Below, in pieces: positions 52,656 to 61,232 of a stretch of DNA of 64,000 bases (the stretch's first letter is position 1; the number at the start of each line of letters is the position of its first letter). Location of the stretch: the NCBI GenBank assembly GCA_000632805.1, contig CP007444.1:4638772-4702771 (forward strand), given 5' to 3'. Source of the DNA: Dyella jiangningensis (GTDB lineage: Bacteria; Pseudomonadota; Gammaproteobacteria; Xanthomonadales; Rhodanobacteraceae). The notes under the pieces were generated by a model. The model saw only the letters and a list, made by a program, of their open reading frames with translations, was not told the DNA's origin and did not search any database. The position numbers were made by a program, and so were the translations under genes.

Positions 52656-53984
52656 ATGCGTCGACTGACTAGCCGTTTGCTCGCCAGCGTCATGGCGTTT
52701 GCGGTGGTGCCCGCGGTTTCGGCATCGCCCGTGCTGATGATCTCCATCGATGGCCTGCGCCCCGCCGATGTGCTGCATGCACAGGAACGCGGTCTTGCAC
52801 TGCCAAACCTCCAGGCGTTGCTGCAGCAAGGCAGCCATGCCGACAGCGTGCGCGGCGTCCTGCCGACGCTGACCTATCCCAGCCATACCACCTTGATCAC
52901 CGGCGTCACGCCGGACACGCACGGTATCGGCGGCAACCTCACCTTCGACCCGACCAACAAGAACCAGCAGGGCTGGGCCTGGTACGCCAGCGACATCAAG
53001 GTGCCCACGCTGTGGGATGCCGCGCGCGCGGCGGGCCTGCATACGGCCAACGTGCACTGGCCCGTGAGCGTGGGCGCGACGGTGGACTGGAACCTCCCGC
53101 AGATCTGGCGCACCGGCACGGCCGACGATCGCAAGCTGCTGGCCGCGCTTGCTACGCCAGGCCTGCTGCCGTCGATGGAGCAGCAGTTGGGACCGTATGC
53201 CGACGGCATCGACGAGAGCCTGGCGGGCGACCAGACGCGCACGCGCTTTGCCGTTGCCCTGCTGGAATCGCGCAAGCCCGACTTCATGACGGCGTATCTG
53301 ACCGCGCTCGACCACGAGCAACATGTGAGCGGCCCCGATACGCCGGAAGCACGCGCCGTGCTGCAGCACATCGACTCGCTGGTGGGCGACCTGGTGCAGG
53401 CGTCCAGGCGCGTTCATCCCGATGGCGTGGTGGTGGTCGTGTCCGACCATGGTTTTGTCCCCGTGCAGAACGACGTGAACCTCTATACCCCGTTCATCCA
53501 GTCGGGACTGATCACGCTCAAGGGTGCCGACGTGTCCGACTGGCAGGCCATGCCGTGGAATGACGGCGGCAGCGCGGCCATCGTGCTGCGCGATCCGGCG
53601 GACGCCGGTGTTCGCATGAAGGTCGCAACTTTACTGGCGCAGCTGCAAAAGGATCCCGCGTTCGGCATCGCACGCGTGCTCGATCACGATGACGTGCTGC
53701 GCGAGGGCGGCACATCCAGGGCCGATTGGTTCGTGCTGTTCAAGCCGGGCTACGAGATGGCTATCCGTCCCGACGCGCCGCTGCCGTCGCCCAGTCACTA
53801 TCGCGGCATGCACGGCTTCGATCCCTCGCTGGCACAGATGCGATCGACCTTCATCATGGCGGGCAAGGGCGTACCCGTCGGCCAGGATCTTGGCGATATC
53901 GACATGCGCGATATCGCGCCCACCGTCGCGCGGCTGCTTGGCGTAAGTCTGCCGCAAGCGCAAGGCAAGTCCTTGCTGCGCTGA
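52656..53984 (+). CDS. Exported alkaline-phosphatase-superfamily nucleotide pyrophosphatase/phosphodiesterase
   Basis: 442 aa with signal peptide (ends VSA). NPP-like active site: ISIDGLRP (D32), the nucleophile loop LPTLTYPSHTTLITG, GVTPDTHGIGGN, LDHEQHVSGP and VVSDHGFVPV, with a late YRGMHGFDP. Members cleave phosphodiester or pyrophosphate bonds in nucleotides and related molecules. ATG 52656 is chosen for the signal; an ATG at 52611 adds an unlikely N-terminus. Followed by an intrinsic terminator and then a TonB receptor gene. Confidence 0.9.
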   Translation: MRRLTSRLLASVMAFAVVPAVSASPVLMISIDGLRPADVLHAQERGLALPNLQALLQQGSHADSVRGVLPTLTYPSHTTLITGVTPDTHGIGGNLTFDPTNKNQQGWAWYASDIKVPTLWDAARAAGLHTANVHWPVSVGATVDWNLPQIWRTGTADDRKLLAALATPGLLPSMEQQLGPYADGIDESLAGDQTRTRFAVALLESRKPDFMTAYLTALDHEQHVSGPDTPEARAVLQHIDSLVGDLVQASRRVHPDGVVVVVSDHGFVPVQNDVNLYTPFIQSGLITLKGADVSDWQAMPWNDGGSAAIVLRDPADAGVRMKVATLLAQLQKDPAFGIARVLDHDDVLREGGTSRADWFVLFKPGYEMAIRPDAPLPSPSHYRGMHGFDPSLAQMRSTFIMAGKGVPVGQDLGDIDMRDIAPTVARLLGVSLPQAQGKSLLR

Positions 53985-54087
53985 AGGCAAGTAGTAACGC
54001 AAAGAACGCGCAGACGCCGGTTTTCGCCAGTGTTTTAAATCTGCGTGTCATCGCGGATACACACGCGGGCTTCACGCTTTCCCGATG

Positions 54088-54120
54088 CCGTCCGAGTGGT
54101 TCGGACGGCTATTTGCTTTT
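54088..54120 (+). terminator. Intrinsic terminator after the nucleotide pyrophosphatase-like gene
   Basis: CCGTCCGA-GTGGT-TCGGACGG, a perfect 8-bp stem, then CTATTTGCTTTT. It separates the gene from the receptor at 54179. Confidence 0.8.
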
Positions 54121-54178
54121 CCCGTTCCCCTTACTTGATCGTGCGGATTCATGGCGAATCCGCGCGCGAGGATTCGTC

Positions 54179-56464
54179 ATGCCCAAGCTTTTCCTTCGCA
54201 GGACCGCGATCGCGCTGGCAACCCTGGCTGCCCTTCAAGCGGGCGTCGCCCTCGCCGACGACGCCGTGCCTGCTGCCGCCGACGGTGCGGCGAGCGTCGA
54301 CAAGGCCAAGACCATGGACGCGGTGTCGGTGGTGGCCTCCGGCGAAACGCGCCAGGTGCAGAAGATCACCAGCGAAGACATCCAGGCGCTCGCACCCGGC
54401 ACCAGTCCGCTCAAGGCGATCGACAAGCTGCCGGGCGTGAACTTCCAGTCGGCCGATCCGTGGGGCGCGTACGAATGGTCCACGCAGATCACCCTGCACG
54501 GTTTCGACCAGAGCCGCCTCGGCTTCACGCTGGACAACATCCCGCTGGGCAACATGACCTACGGCACCACCACCGGCCTGCAGATAACGCGCGCGATCAG
54601 CAGCGACAACATCAGCACGGTGGAACTGGCGCAGGGCGCCGGTGCGCTAGGTACGGCGGCCAACACCAACCTGGGCGGCACCATCCAGTTCTTCTCGGCC
54701 GATCCGGACGCAGTGGCGGGTGCGCGCATCAACCAGGTGCTCGGTTCCGATTCCACCACGCGCACCTTCGTACGCCTGGATACCGGCGACTACCACGGCT
54801 TTTCGATGTACGTGTCGTACGACCACGCATCGACCGACAAATGGAAGGGCTATGGCGACCAGCGCTCCAACCAGATCAACCTGAAGTCGGTGTACCAGTG
54901 GGAAAGCGGTAGTGTGAGCCTGTTCTACGACGAATCGCGTCGCAAAGAATACGACTACATGGACCTCTCGCTCGCCAGCCAGAAGGCGCTGGGCTGGAAG
55001 TTCGATTACCTGCAGCCGGACTGGAACACGGCGGTGCAGATCGCCAATGCGTACAACGGCAAGGGCGCGTATCCCGCCATGCTGTCGCCGCTGCCGGCCG
55101 GCTACGACCTGGTGGATTCCACCTATTACGCGGGCGGCGGCATCCGTCGCGACACGCTGACGGGCCTGAGCGGCACCTTCAACCTGGCCGAGCACACCAC
55201 GCTCAACCTGGGCACCTACTACCACGACGATCGCGGTGAAGGTCAGTGGGCCACGCCATACGTGCCGTCGTCGCCGACGGTGCCGCTCTCGATGCGCACC
55301 ACCGATTATGGCCTCGATCGCTTCGGCGGTACCGGCTCCCTGCAGTTCGCGCTGGGCGGCAACGAGATCGAAGTGGGCTTCTGGGCGGAGAACGCCACCA
55401 CCAACCAGGAACGCAACTACTTCTACCTGACGGGCGCTTACAACTACCTCAGCAACTTCTACGAGAACGAGGAGCCGTTCCTGCGCGGCTTCTTCCAGCA
55501 CTACGACAGCAAGACGCGCATGGCGTATGCGTCGGACACGATCCGCTTCATGGACGATCGCCTCACGGTCAACTTCGGCGCGAAGGCGCTGGGCGTGACC
55601 AACAGCGCCGAGTCGCTGGTGCCGAGCAGCGCGCTCGCGCAGGGCCGCATCCGTGCCAGCGACGGTTTCCTGCCGCAGGTCGGCGTCAACTACAAGCTCG
55701 ACGCCAACCAGGAGGTGTACGCCTCCTACAGCAAGAACCTGGCAGCTTACGGCTTCCTGCCTTTCAGCCAGTCGCAGGCGGCGTTCGATGCGAGCAAGAG
55801 TTCGTTGAATCCCGAGCAGTCGCAGACCTTCGAGCTGGGCTATCGCGTGCACGGCGATACCTTCGAAGCGTCGGCGGATGCCTACTACACGCGCTTCAAC
55901 AACCGCTTGCTGGCCGTGTCGCCTTGCAGTGCGGTGCAGACGTGTTCGGCGATCCTCAACAACGTTGGCTCGGTGAAGAGCACCGGTGTCGACCTGGCGG
56001 TGATCTGGCGTCCGATCGAGCATGTGCGCTGGCTCAACTCGCTCTCGTACAACAACTCCAAGTACCAGGACGACTACCTCAACAACGGCGTGGTCGCGAC
56101 CGACGGCAAGTACGTGGTCGGCATCCCCAGCTGGATGTTCAGCAGCGACCTCAGCTACACCTGGGGCGGCTGGCGCGCGAGCATCGACGGCAAGTACACC
56201 GGCCGCCGCTACATCACCTATCTCAACGATTCCGAGGTGCCGTCGTACTGGCTGTTCGACCTGGGCGTGAGCTACGACATCGGCACGGTGTCGGTGTTGA
56301 AGGACCTGAGCCTGGGCCTCAACGTCACCAACCTGCTCGACAAGAAGTACTTCGCCAGCACCGGTACCAACGGCTACGTGGCCTCCGACCCGCAGGGCTG
56401 GAACCAGACGCTGATGGCCGGCGCGCCGCGGCAGGTGTTCTTCAGCATCAACGCGAAGTTCTGA
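54179..56464 (+). CDS. TonB-dependent receptor beside phosphate-ester hydrolases
   Basis: 761-aa outer-membrane receptor: signal peptide ending ALA (26), TonB box-like MDAVSVVAS, plug with ITSEDIQALAPGTSPLKAID and LPGVNFQSADP, barrel ending Asn-Ala-Lys-Phe. It is shorter than the other two receptors and in a different lineage by sequence. ATG 54179 follows GAGGA at 6 bases. Ligand unknown; a phosphorylated compound handled by the neighbouring phosphatase, GlpQ and NPP-like enzymes is the best contextual guess, with an iron chelate as alternative. Confidence 0.9.
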   Translation: MPKLFLRRTAIALATLAALQAGVALADDAVPAAADGAASVDKAKTMDAVSVVASGETRQVQKITSEDIQALAPGTSPLKAIDKLPGVNFQSADPWGAYEWSTQITLHGFDQSRLGFTLDNIPLGNMTYGTTTGLQITRAISSDNISTVELAQGAGALGTAANTNLGGTIQFFSADPDAVAGARINQVLGSDSTTRTFVRLDTGDYHGFSMYVSYDHASTDKWKGYGDQRSNQINLKSVYQWESGSVSLFYDESRRKEYDYMDLSLASQKALGWKFDYLQPDWNTAVQIANAYNGKGAYPAMLSPLPAGYDLVDSTYYAGGGIRRDTLTGLSGTFNLAEHTTLNLGTYYHDDRGEGQWATPYVPSSPTVPLSMRTTDYGLDRFGGTGSLQFALGGNEIEVGFWAENATTNQERNYFYLTGAYNYLSNFYENEEPFLRGFFQHYDSKTRMAYASDTIRFMDDRLTVNFGAKALGVTNSAESLVPSSALAQGRIRASDGFLPQVGVNYKLDANQEVYASYSKNLAAYGFLPFSQSQAAFDASKSSLNPEQSQTFELGYRVHGDTFEASADAYYTRFNNRLLAVSPCSAVQTCSAILNNVGSVKSTGVDLAVIWRPIEHVRWLNSLSYNNSKYQDDYLNNGVVATDGKYVVGIPSWMFSSDLSYTWGGWRASIDGKYTGRRYITYLNDSEVPSYWLFDLGVSYDIGTVSVLKDLSLGLNVTNLLDKKYFASTGTNGYVASDPQGWNQTLMAGAPRQVFFSINAKF

Positions 56465-56478
56465 GCGTGATGAAGGAC

Positions 56479-56510
56479 GGCGCCGCGCAGGAAACGCGGC
56501 GCCGGTTTTA
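56479..56510 (+). terminator. Intrinsic terminator after the third TonB receptor gene
   Basis: GGCGCCGC and GCGGCGCC arms with a 9-nt loop, followed by GGTTTTA. From 56511 to 56675 nothing else is evident. Confidence 0.8.
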
Positions 56511-56675
56511 CGGCATCACCCGAGGCACATAGCGGCTCCTGGGACGACAGCGTGCGCCCATGGTCCTGTTCGCTGCCGCGGTGCGGCGCTGCCGACATCA
56601 CGGTGGCGATGGCATGACGGGGCAAGCGCGCCGTCTTACTATCCGCATTCACCAAGGGGTTCGGGGAATCCGGGG

Positions 56676-57395
56676 ATGTCCGTTTCAAACGTCGTCGTGG
56701 CACCTGTCGCGTCGCGCAGGCTCGATGTCGCCATCTTGCTGTCGGCAATCGCCGCGATCGTCGGTGCCACGCTCGCCACGCGCGGTGTCGTGGATGGCTG
56801 GCAAACGCTGCACTGGATCGCCAAACCGCTGGCCACGCTGCTGATCATGCAGAAGGCGCTGCGCGCCCGACCCGAAGTGTCAGCCGCTTACCGGCGCTGG
56901 ATCGGCATCGGCATGGTGTTTTCGCTGGTCGGCGACATTCTCCTGATGTTGCCGATGGATGCGTTCGTGGGCGGGCTGGTGGCGTTCCTGCTTGGCCACC
57001 TGTGCTTCATCCGCGCCTTCGTGACGGACACGCGCCTTGCCGCGAGGCCGCTCGCCCTGCTCGGCTGTCTCGCTTACGGATTGCTCAACCTGTGGGCCTT
57101 GTGGCCCACGTTGCCCGGGGCGCTCCATGTGCCGGTCGTGGTTTACGTGGTGGTACTGGCGACCATGGGCGGACAAGCCGTGGCCCGCGCCTGGTGGCAT
57201 GACGGCGACCGGCTGGCCGGTCCCGCGCAATGGGCCGCCGGCGGCGCGCTGCTGTTCATGCTCAGCGATACACTGTTGGCCTGGGACCGCTTCCGCTTCG
57301 TCATACCGCTTTCGGCAGTGTGGGTGCTGGCAACCTATTACGCGGCGCTGTGGTGCCTGGCGCGCTCGGTCCGACAGTCGGGTGATTTCGCGTGA
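56676..57395 (+). CDS. YhhN/TMEM86-family membrane protein, probable lysoplasmalogenase
   Basis: 239-aa membrane protein with about seven to eight hydrophobic segments: KPLATLLIMQKALRAR, FSLVGDILLMLP, FLLGHLCFIRAF and ALLFMLSDTLLAWDRF are the family hallmarks, with conserved Asp in GD and SD. Human TMEM86B of this family hydrolyses the vinyl-ether bond of lysoplasmalogens; bacterial members are less studied. Its stop overlaps the start of a TMEM195-like gene (GTGA), the other ether-lipid-cleaving family. Confidence 0.9.
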   Translation: MSVSNVVVAPVASRRLDVAILLSAIAAIVGATLATRGVVDGWQTLHWIAKPLATLLIMQKALRARPEVSAAYRRWIGIGMVFSLVGDILLMLPMDAFVGGLVAFLLGHLCFIRAFVTDTRLAARPLALLGCLAYGLLNLWALWPTLPGALHVPVVVYVVVLATMGGQAVARAWWHDGDRLAGPAQWAAGGALLFMLSDTLLAWDRFRFVIPLSAVWVLATYYAALWCLARSVRQSGDFA

Positions 57396-58660
57396 ATCTG
57401 CAGGCGACCATCATTACCTGGGCAACCCCCGTCTTCTTCGCCCTGATCGGGCTGGAACTGCTGGTGGGCAGGTTGCGCCAGCGCCGCGTGTACCACAGCA
57501 GCGATGCCATCAACAGCCTGGGGCTGGGCGTGATCTCGCAGATCGTGGCGGTTTTCAGCAAGGTGCTTACGCTGGGCATCTACGCATGGTGCGTGGAGCG
57601 TCTGGCGATCTTCTCGCTGCCATCCAGCAGCGCGTGGGTGTGGATCAGCGCGCTGCTGTTCTACGACCTCTGCTACTACTGGCTGCACCGCGCCGGCCAC
57701 GAGGTGAACATCCTGTGGGCCGCCCACGTGGTGCACCACCAGAGCGAGGACTACAACCTCTCCACCGCACTGCGCCAGACCGGCAGCGGCGTCCTGCTGG
57801 GCTGGTTGTTCTACCTGCCGATGGCCATCGTCGGCTACCCGCTCGAAGTGTTCGCGGTGGTGGCCCTGATCGATCTGCTGTACCAGTTCTGGGTGCATAC
57901 CGAACTGGTCGGGCGACTGGGCTGGTTCGATCGTGTGTTCTGCTCGCCGTCCAACCATCGCGCGCATCACGCGGTGAACGACAAATACCTGGACAAGAAC
58001 TACGGCGGCGTCCTGATCCTCTGGGATCGCCTGTTCGGCACCTTCGTCGAGGAAGACGACAACGATCCACCCATCTACGGTACGCGCGCGCCGTTGCGCA
58101 GCTGGAACCCGCTGTGGGCGAACGTCGAGGTGTACTGGGCGGCAGGGAAGGATGCCTGGCACGCGCGGCGCTGGCGCGACAAGCTGCTGGTGTGGATCAA
58201 GCCGCCGGGCTGGCGGCCTGCCGATGTGGCCGAGCGCTTCCCCAAGCCGGACTTCGACATCCATCGCCCGCGGTACCAGCCCATGCTGTCGCGCGGGCTG
58301 GTCATCTACAGCGTCGTGCAGTTCGCGCTGCTGCTGGCGATGGCGGTGCAGTTTCTCGACCTGGCGAAGCGGCTGCCGGCGGCATCGCTGGTGGCCTACG
58401 CGGTGTTCCTCGTGCTCAGCCTCACTGCGCTGGGCGTGCTCACCGAAGGAAGGCGCAGCGGCGTGTTGGTGGAGCTTGCGCGCCTGCTCGTCACCGCTGC
58501 TGTTCCGCTGGTCACGGGCGGCTGGTTTGGTGTCGAAGCGCTGGATACCGGCGTTGTCGCCACGCTGGTCGCGATACCCGCGGCGAGCGCCTTGGTGCTC
58601 GCGTGGCTGGCCGTCCATACGCCCGCGCAGGCTGACCCGGGGAAAGCGATCCCGGGCTGA
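57392..58660 (+). CDS. Fatty acid hydroxylase-superfamily protein, alkylglycerol monooxygenase (TMEM195)-like
   Basis: 422-aa integral membrane di-iron protein with about eight hydrophobic segments. The eight-His pattern is visible: YYWLHRAGHE, AAHVVHHQSEDYN and SNHRAHHAVND. The stretch HHQSEDYNLSTALRQT is the part I associate with animal TMEM195 (AGMO) rather than with sterol desaturases proper. AGMO cleaves the alkyl-ether bond of glyceryl ethers using tetrahydrobiopterin. GTG 57392 overlaps the lysoplasmalogenase-like gene, so the two are translationally coupled. The C-terminal third is hydrophobic and less conserved. Confidence 0.87.
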   Translation: MNLQATIITWATPVFFALIGLELLVGRLRQRRVYHSSDAINSLGLGVISQIVAVFSKVLTLGIYAWCVERLAIFSLPSSSAWVWISALLFYDLCYYWLHRAGHEVNILWAAHVVHHQSEDYNLSTALRQTGSGVLLGWLFYLPMAIVGYPLEVFAVVALIDLLYQFWVHTELVGRLGWFDRVFCSPSNHRAHHAVNDKYLDKNYGGVLILWDRLFGTFVEEDDNDPPIYGTRAPLRSWNPLWANVEVYWAAGKDAWHARRWRDKLLVWIKPPGWRPADVAERFPKPDFDIHRPRYQPMLSRGLVIYSVVQFALLLAMAVQFLDLAKRLPAASLVAYAVFLVLSLTALGVLTEGRRSGVLVELARLLVTAAVPLVTGGWFGVEALDTGVVATLVAIPAASALVLAWLAVHTPAQADPGKAIPG

Positions 58661-58686
58661 TTGCCCGCCGTTCGCGCGGGTGCAGC

Positions 58687-58715
58687 GTGGCACGGCCGGG
58701 CGCATTCGCTATGAT
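58687..58715 (+). promoter_or_regulatory. Promoter of the amino acid permease gene
   Basis: -35 GTGGCA (58687-58692), 17-bp spacer, -10 TATGAT (58710-58715), 27 bp before the ATG at 58743. Confidence 0.65.
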
Positions 58716-58742
58716 CGCCGCTCACTTTGCGGGGACGAGCGG

Positions 58743-60179
58743 ATGGATTTCCTTAGTAAGCTGGTGCGGCACAAGCCGGTAGAGATGCTGCAGGCCGAGG
58801 CCGGCAAGCGTGGCGATTTCCGCCGCGTGCTGGGGCTCTGGCAACTCACCGCGATCGGCATCGGCGGCATCATCGGCGTCGGCGTGTTCGTGCTGGCGGG
58901 CCAGCAGGCCGCGCTCAATGCGGGCCCCGCGGTGGTCCTCTCCTTCCTGATCGCCGGCATCGCCAGCGCCGCCGCGGCCCTGTGCTACGCAGAGTTCGCC
59001 GGCCTCATCCCGGTGACCGGCAGTGCCTATACCTACGGTTATGCGGTGCTCGGTGAACTCGCCGCATGGCTGATCGGCTGGGACTTGTTGCTGGAATACG
59101 CGCTGATCGTGGCGGTGGTCGCGATCGGCTGGTCCGGCTATGTGCAGTCGGCGCTCGACGGCGTGGGCATACATCTTCCCTTATGGGCGAAGGGTGCGAT
59201 GAATCCCGAGAAGCCAGGACAGGTTTTCGATGTCATCGCCGCGCTAATCACGCTGGGCGTGTCGGCCCTGTTGACCTTCCGCACCGAGTGGGGTGCGCGC
59301 TTCAATACGCTGGTGGTGGCGATCAAGGTAGCCGCGGTGGCGCTGGTGATTGGCGTGGGCGTGTTCTACGTGAACCCGTCGAACTGGGTGCCGTTCATTC
59401 CTGAGCGCGTCACCGGCGCGAATGGCGTGTCGCACTTTGGTTTCTCGGGTGTCGCCACGGCGGCGGCGGTGGTGTTCTTCGCCGTGTTCGGCTACGACAC
59501 GCTCACCACGGCAGCGGAAGAGTCGAAGAATCCGCAGCGCGACCTGCCGCGCGCAGTGCTGCTGTCGCTTGGTATTTCGATGGCGATGTATCTCGCCGTG
59601 TCGTTGGTGCTGACGGGCATCGCGCACTACGACACGCTCAATACCGATGCACCGGTGGCTGATGCGTTCAAGGGCCTGGGCCTGCATTGGGTGGCGTTGA
59701 CCGTATCGGTGTCGGCGGTGTTCGGCCTGATCAGCGTGCTGTTCGCCTTCATGCTGGGCGCATCGCGCATCTGGTATGCACTGGCACGCGATGGCCTGTT
59801 GCCGGGCTGGTTTGCGCACGTGCATCCGCGCTATGGCACGCCGCATCGCCCGACCATCGCGCTCGGTGTGTTTACCGCATTGGTGGCGGGTTCGACGCCT
59901 ATCCAGAAAGTGGCCGAGCTGGTCAACATCGGCGTGCTGTCGGCCTTCATCGTGATCTGCAGCTCGGTGCTGATCCTGCGCAAGCGCAAGCCGGAGCTGC
60001 CTCGTGCCTTCCGCACCCCGCTGGTGCCGCTGGTGCCACTGATCGGTATCGGCTTCTCGATCTGGTTGCTGTCCGAGCTGCCGGCGATCACCTGGAAAGT
60101 GTTCCTGATCTGGGTGAGCCTGGGCATGGTGATCTACCTTGGCTACGGCATGCGGCACAGCAAGCTGGAGAAGCTGTAA
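58743..60179 (+). CDS. Cationic amino acid transporter-like APC permease
   Basis: 478-aa inner-membrane permease with about 12 segments, of the APC superfamily cationic/YfnA group. GIGGIIGVGVFVLAGQQAAL and ALCYAEFAGLIPVTGSAYTY are the conserved helices 1 and 3; VVFFAVFGYDTLTTAAEESK and NPQRDLPRAV form the helix 6 region. ATG 58743 is supported by the upstream GGGGACGAG. Transcribed alone from its own promoter and followed by a REP doublet and a terminator. Substrate not readable; a neutral or cationic amino acid is likely. Confidence 0.92.
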   Translation: MDFLSKLVRHKPVEMLQAEAGKRGDFRRVLGLWQLTAIGIGGIIGVGVFVLAGQQAALNAGPAVVLSFLIAGIASAAAALCYAEFAGLIPVTGSAYTYGYAVLGELAAWLIGWDLLLEYALIVAVVAIGWSGYVQSALDGVGIHLPLWAKGAMNPEKPGQVFDVIAALITLGVSALLTFRTEWGARFNTLVVAIKVAAVALVIGVGVFYVNPSNWVPFIPERVTGANGVSHFGFSGVATAAAVVFFAVFGYDTLTTAAEESKNPQRDLPRAVLLSLGISMAMYLAVSLVLTGIAHYDTLNTDAPVADAFKGLGLHWVALTVSVSAVFGLISVLFAFMLGASRIWYALARDGLLPGWFAHVHPRYGTPHRPTIALGVFTALVAGSTPIQKVAELVNIGVLSAFIVICSSVLILRKRKPELPRAFRTPLVPLVPLIGIGFSIWLLSELPAITWKVFLIWVSLGMVIYLGYGMRHSKLEKL

Positions 60180-60200
60180 GGCGAACTGCGTGTCACCCTT

Positions 60201-60320
60201 GTGGGAGCGCACCCTGTGCGCGACCGCAGAGGCGGATGTAACGGTGTGTGCGGTCTTCGGCGCAAACGAGGAATCCGCGTCACCGCTTCGTAGGCTGTCG
60301 CGCACAAGGTGCGCTCCCAC
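60201..60320. repeat. REP doublet, subtype B (right unit variant)
   Basis: REPs 60201-60224 (GTGG, loop CCT) and 60297-60320 (GTGG, loop CTT), heads outward, 72-bp spacer. The stem GCGCAC/GTGCGC is intact in both. Confidence 0.88.
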
Positions 60321-60343
60321 AGAAAAATCTTCTCTAAAGAAAA

Positions 60344-60369
60344 ACGGCCGCTTTCGCGGCCGTTTTTTT
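60344..60369. terminator. Bidirectional intrinsic terminator
   Basis: ACGGCCGC-TTTC-GCGGCCGT followed by six T on the plus strand and preceded by AAAGAAAA, giving a U-run on the minus strand as well. It serves both the permease gene and the convergent outer-membrane gene. Confidence 0.92.
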
Positions 60370-60388
60370 ATTCCAACTACCGCACCGC

Positions 60389-60973
60389 TTAGAAGCGGTA
60401 TTCCACCGACGCCGAGTAGGTGGCGATGTTGGTGTTGAGCTGCGACTGGCTGGCGCCGGCGCGGCCGTACTTCACGTGGTAGTTGTCGTAGTTCAGCGCC
60501 AGGCTGACGTTCTTGGTGACGTCGTAGCCCACGCCGGCACCGGCGTACCAGCCGTTGTTCCAGCTCTTTTCCGAGGCGGACACATTGCCCACGGTGACGC
60601 CGGCGGTGGTGCGCGAACGCAGGTAGCCGCTGTGACCGGTGACGTACCAGTTGTTGTAGAAGTTGTACTTGGCGGTCACACCCAGCTGCGCCACGCGCGG
60701 CTTGGCCCAGGTGCTGACGAAGTCGGTGTTGTCCTTGCCCTTGCCGAGGTCGGCGTAGCCGATTTCGGCGCCGACGATGCCGTTCCAGCGCCAGCCGAAG
60801 CGCACGTTGTAGAACGCGTCGGTCTTGTCGGAGATGCCGCCGACGCGGTAGTTGCTCTGGCCGAGGTTGCCGGCGACAAAGAAGTTGTCGAGCTGGTTGC
60901 CCTCGTCGGCCTTGGCGGCGAACGGCGAAACGGCGGCGACGGCCAATGCGGCCGCGATGAAAGTCTTGTTCAT
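60389..60973 (-). CDS. Small outer-membrane beta-barrel protein
   Basis: 194 aa with signal peptide (ends FAAKA, 22). The mature part begins FFVAGNLGQSNYRV and alternates in the way of an eight-strand barrel (GWRWNGIVGAEIGYADLGKG, YNFYNNWYVTGHSGYLR, YAGAGVGYDVTKNVSLALNY), ending SASVEYRF with a C-terminal Phe as assembly signal. OmpA/OmpX-like porin-family fold; no periplasmic domain. Function unknown. ATG 60973 follows GGAG at 6 bases. Confidence 0.88.
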   Translation of the reverse strand: MNKTFIAAALAVAAVSPFAAKADEGNQLDNFFVAGNLGQSNYRVGGISDKTDAFYNVRFGWRWNGIVGAEIGYADLGKGKDNTDFVSTWAKPRVAQLGVTAKYNFYNNWYVTGHSGYLRSRTTAGVTVGNVSASEKSWNNGWYAGAGVGYDVTKNVSLALNYDNYHVKYGRAGASQSQLNTNIATYSASVEYRF

Positions 60974-61232
60974 GGAATGCTCCATCATTTTCTTGTGTCC
61001 GATGCGACGCCTAAGGGGGAAGGACGCATCGGTCCGCGTGGGGATCGCGGCGGCGAAAGGATACGGGCATTCGTCGCACATGCAGCGGGTGCGACATTCC
61101 GCGGGATGGGCGAGGTTCAGACACCGCCATGACCAATGGCAGGGGGTGCGATGTGCATTGTCGCACTAGCATCGGAGGTTCATGTTTCGTGCAGCTACGT
61201 GTCGCGCTGCGCGATTTCCACAGGAGAACCTC

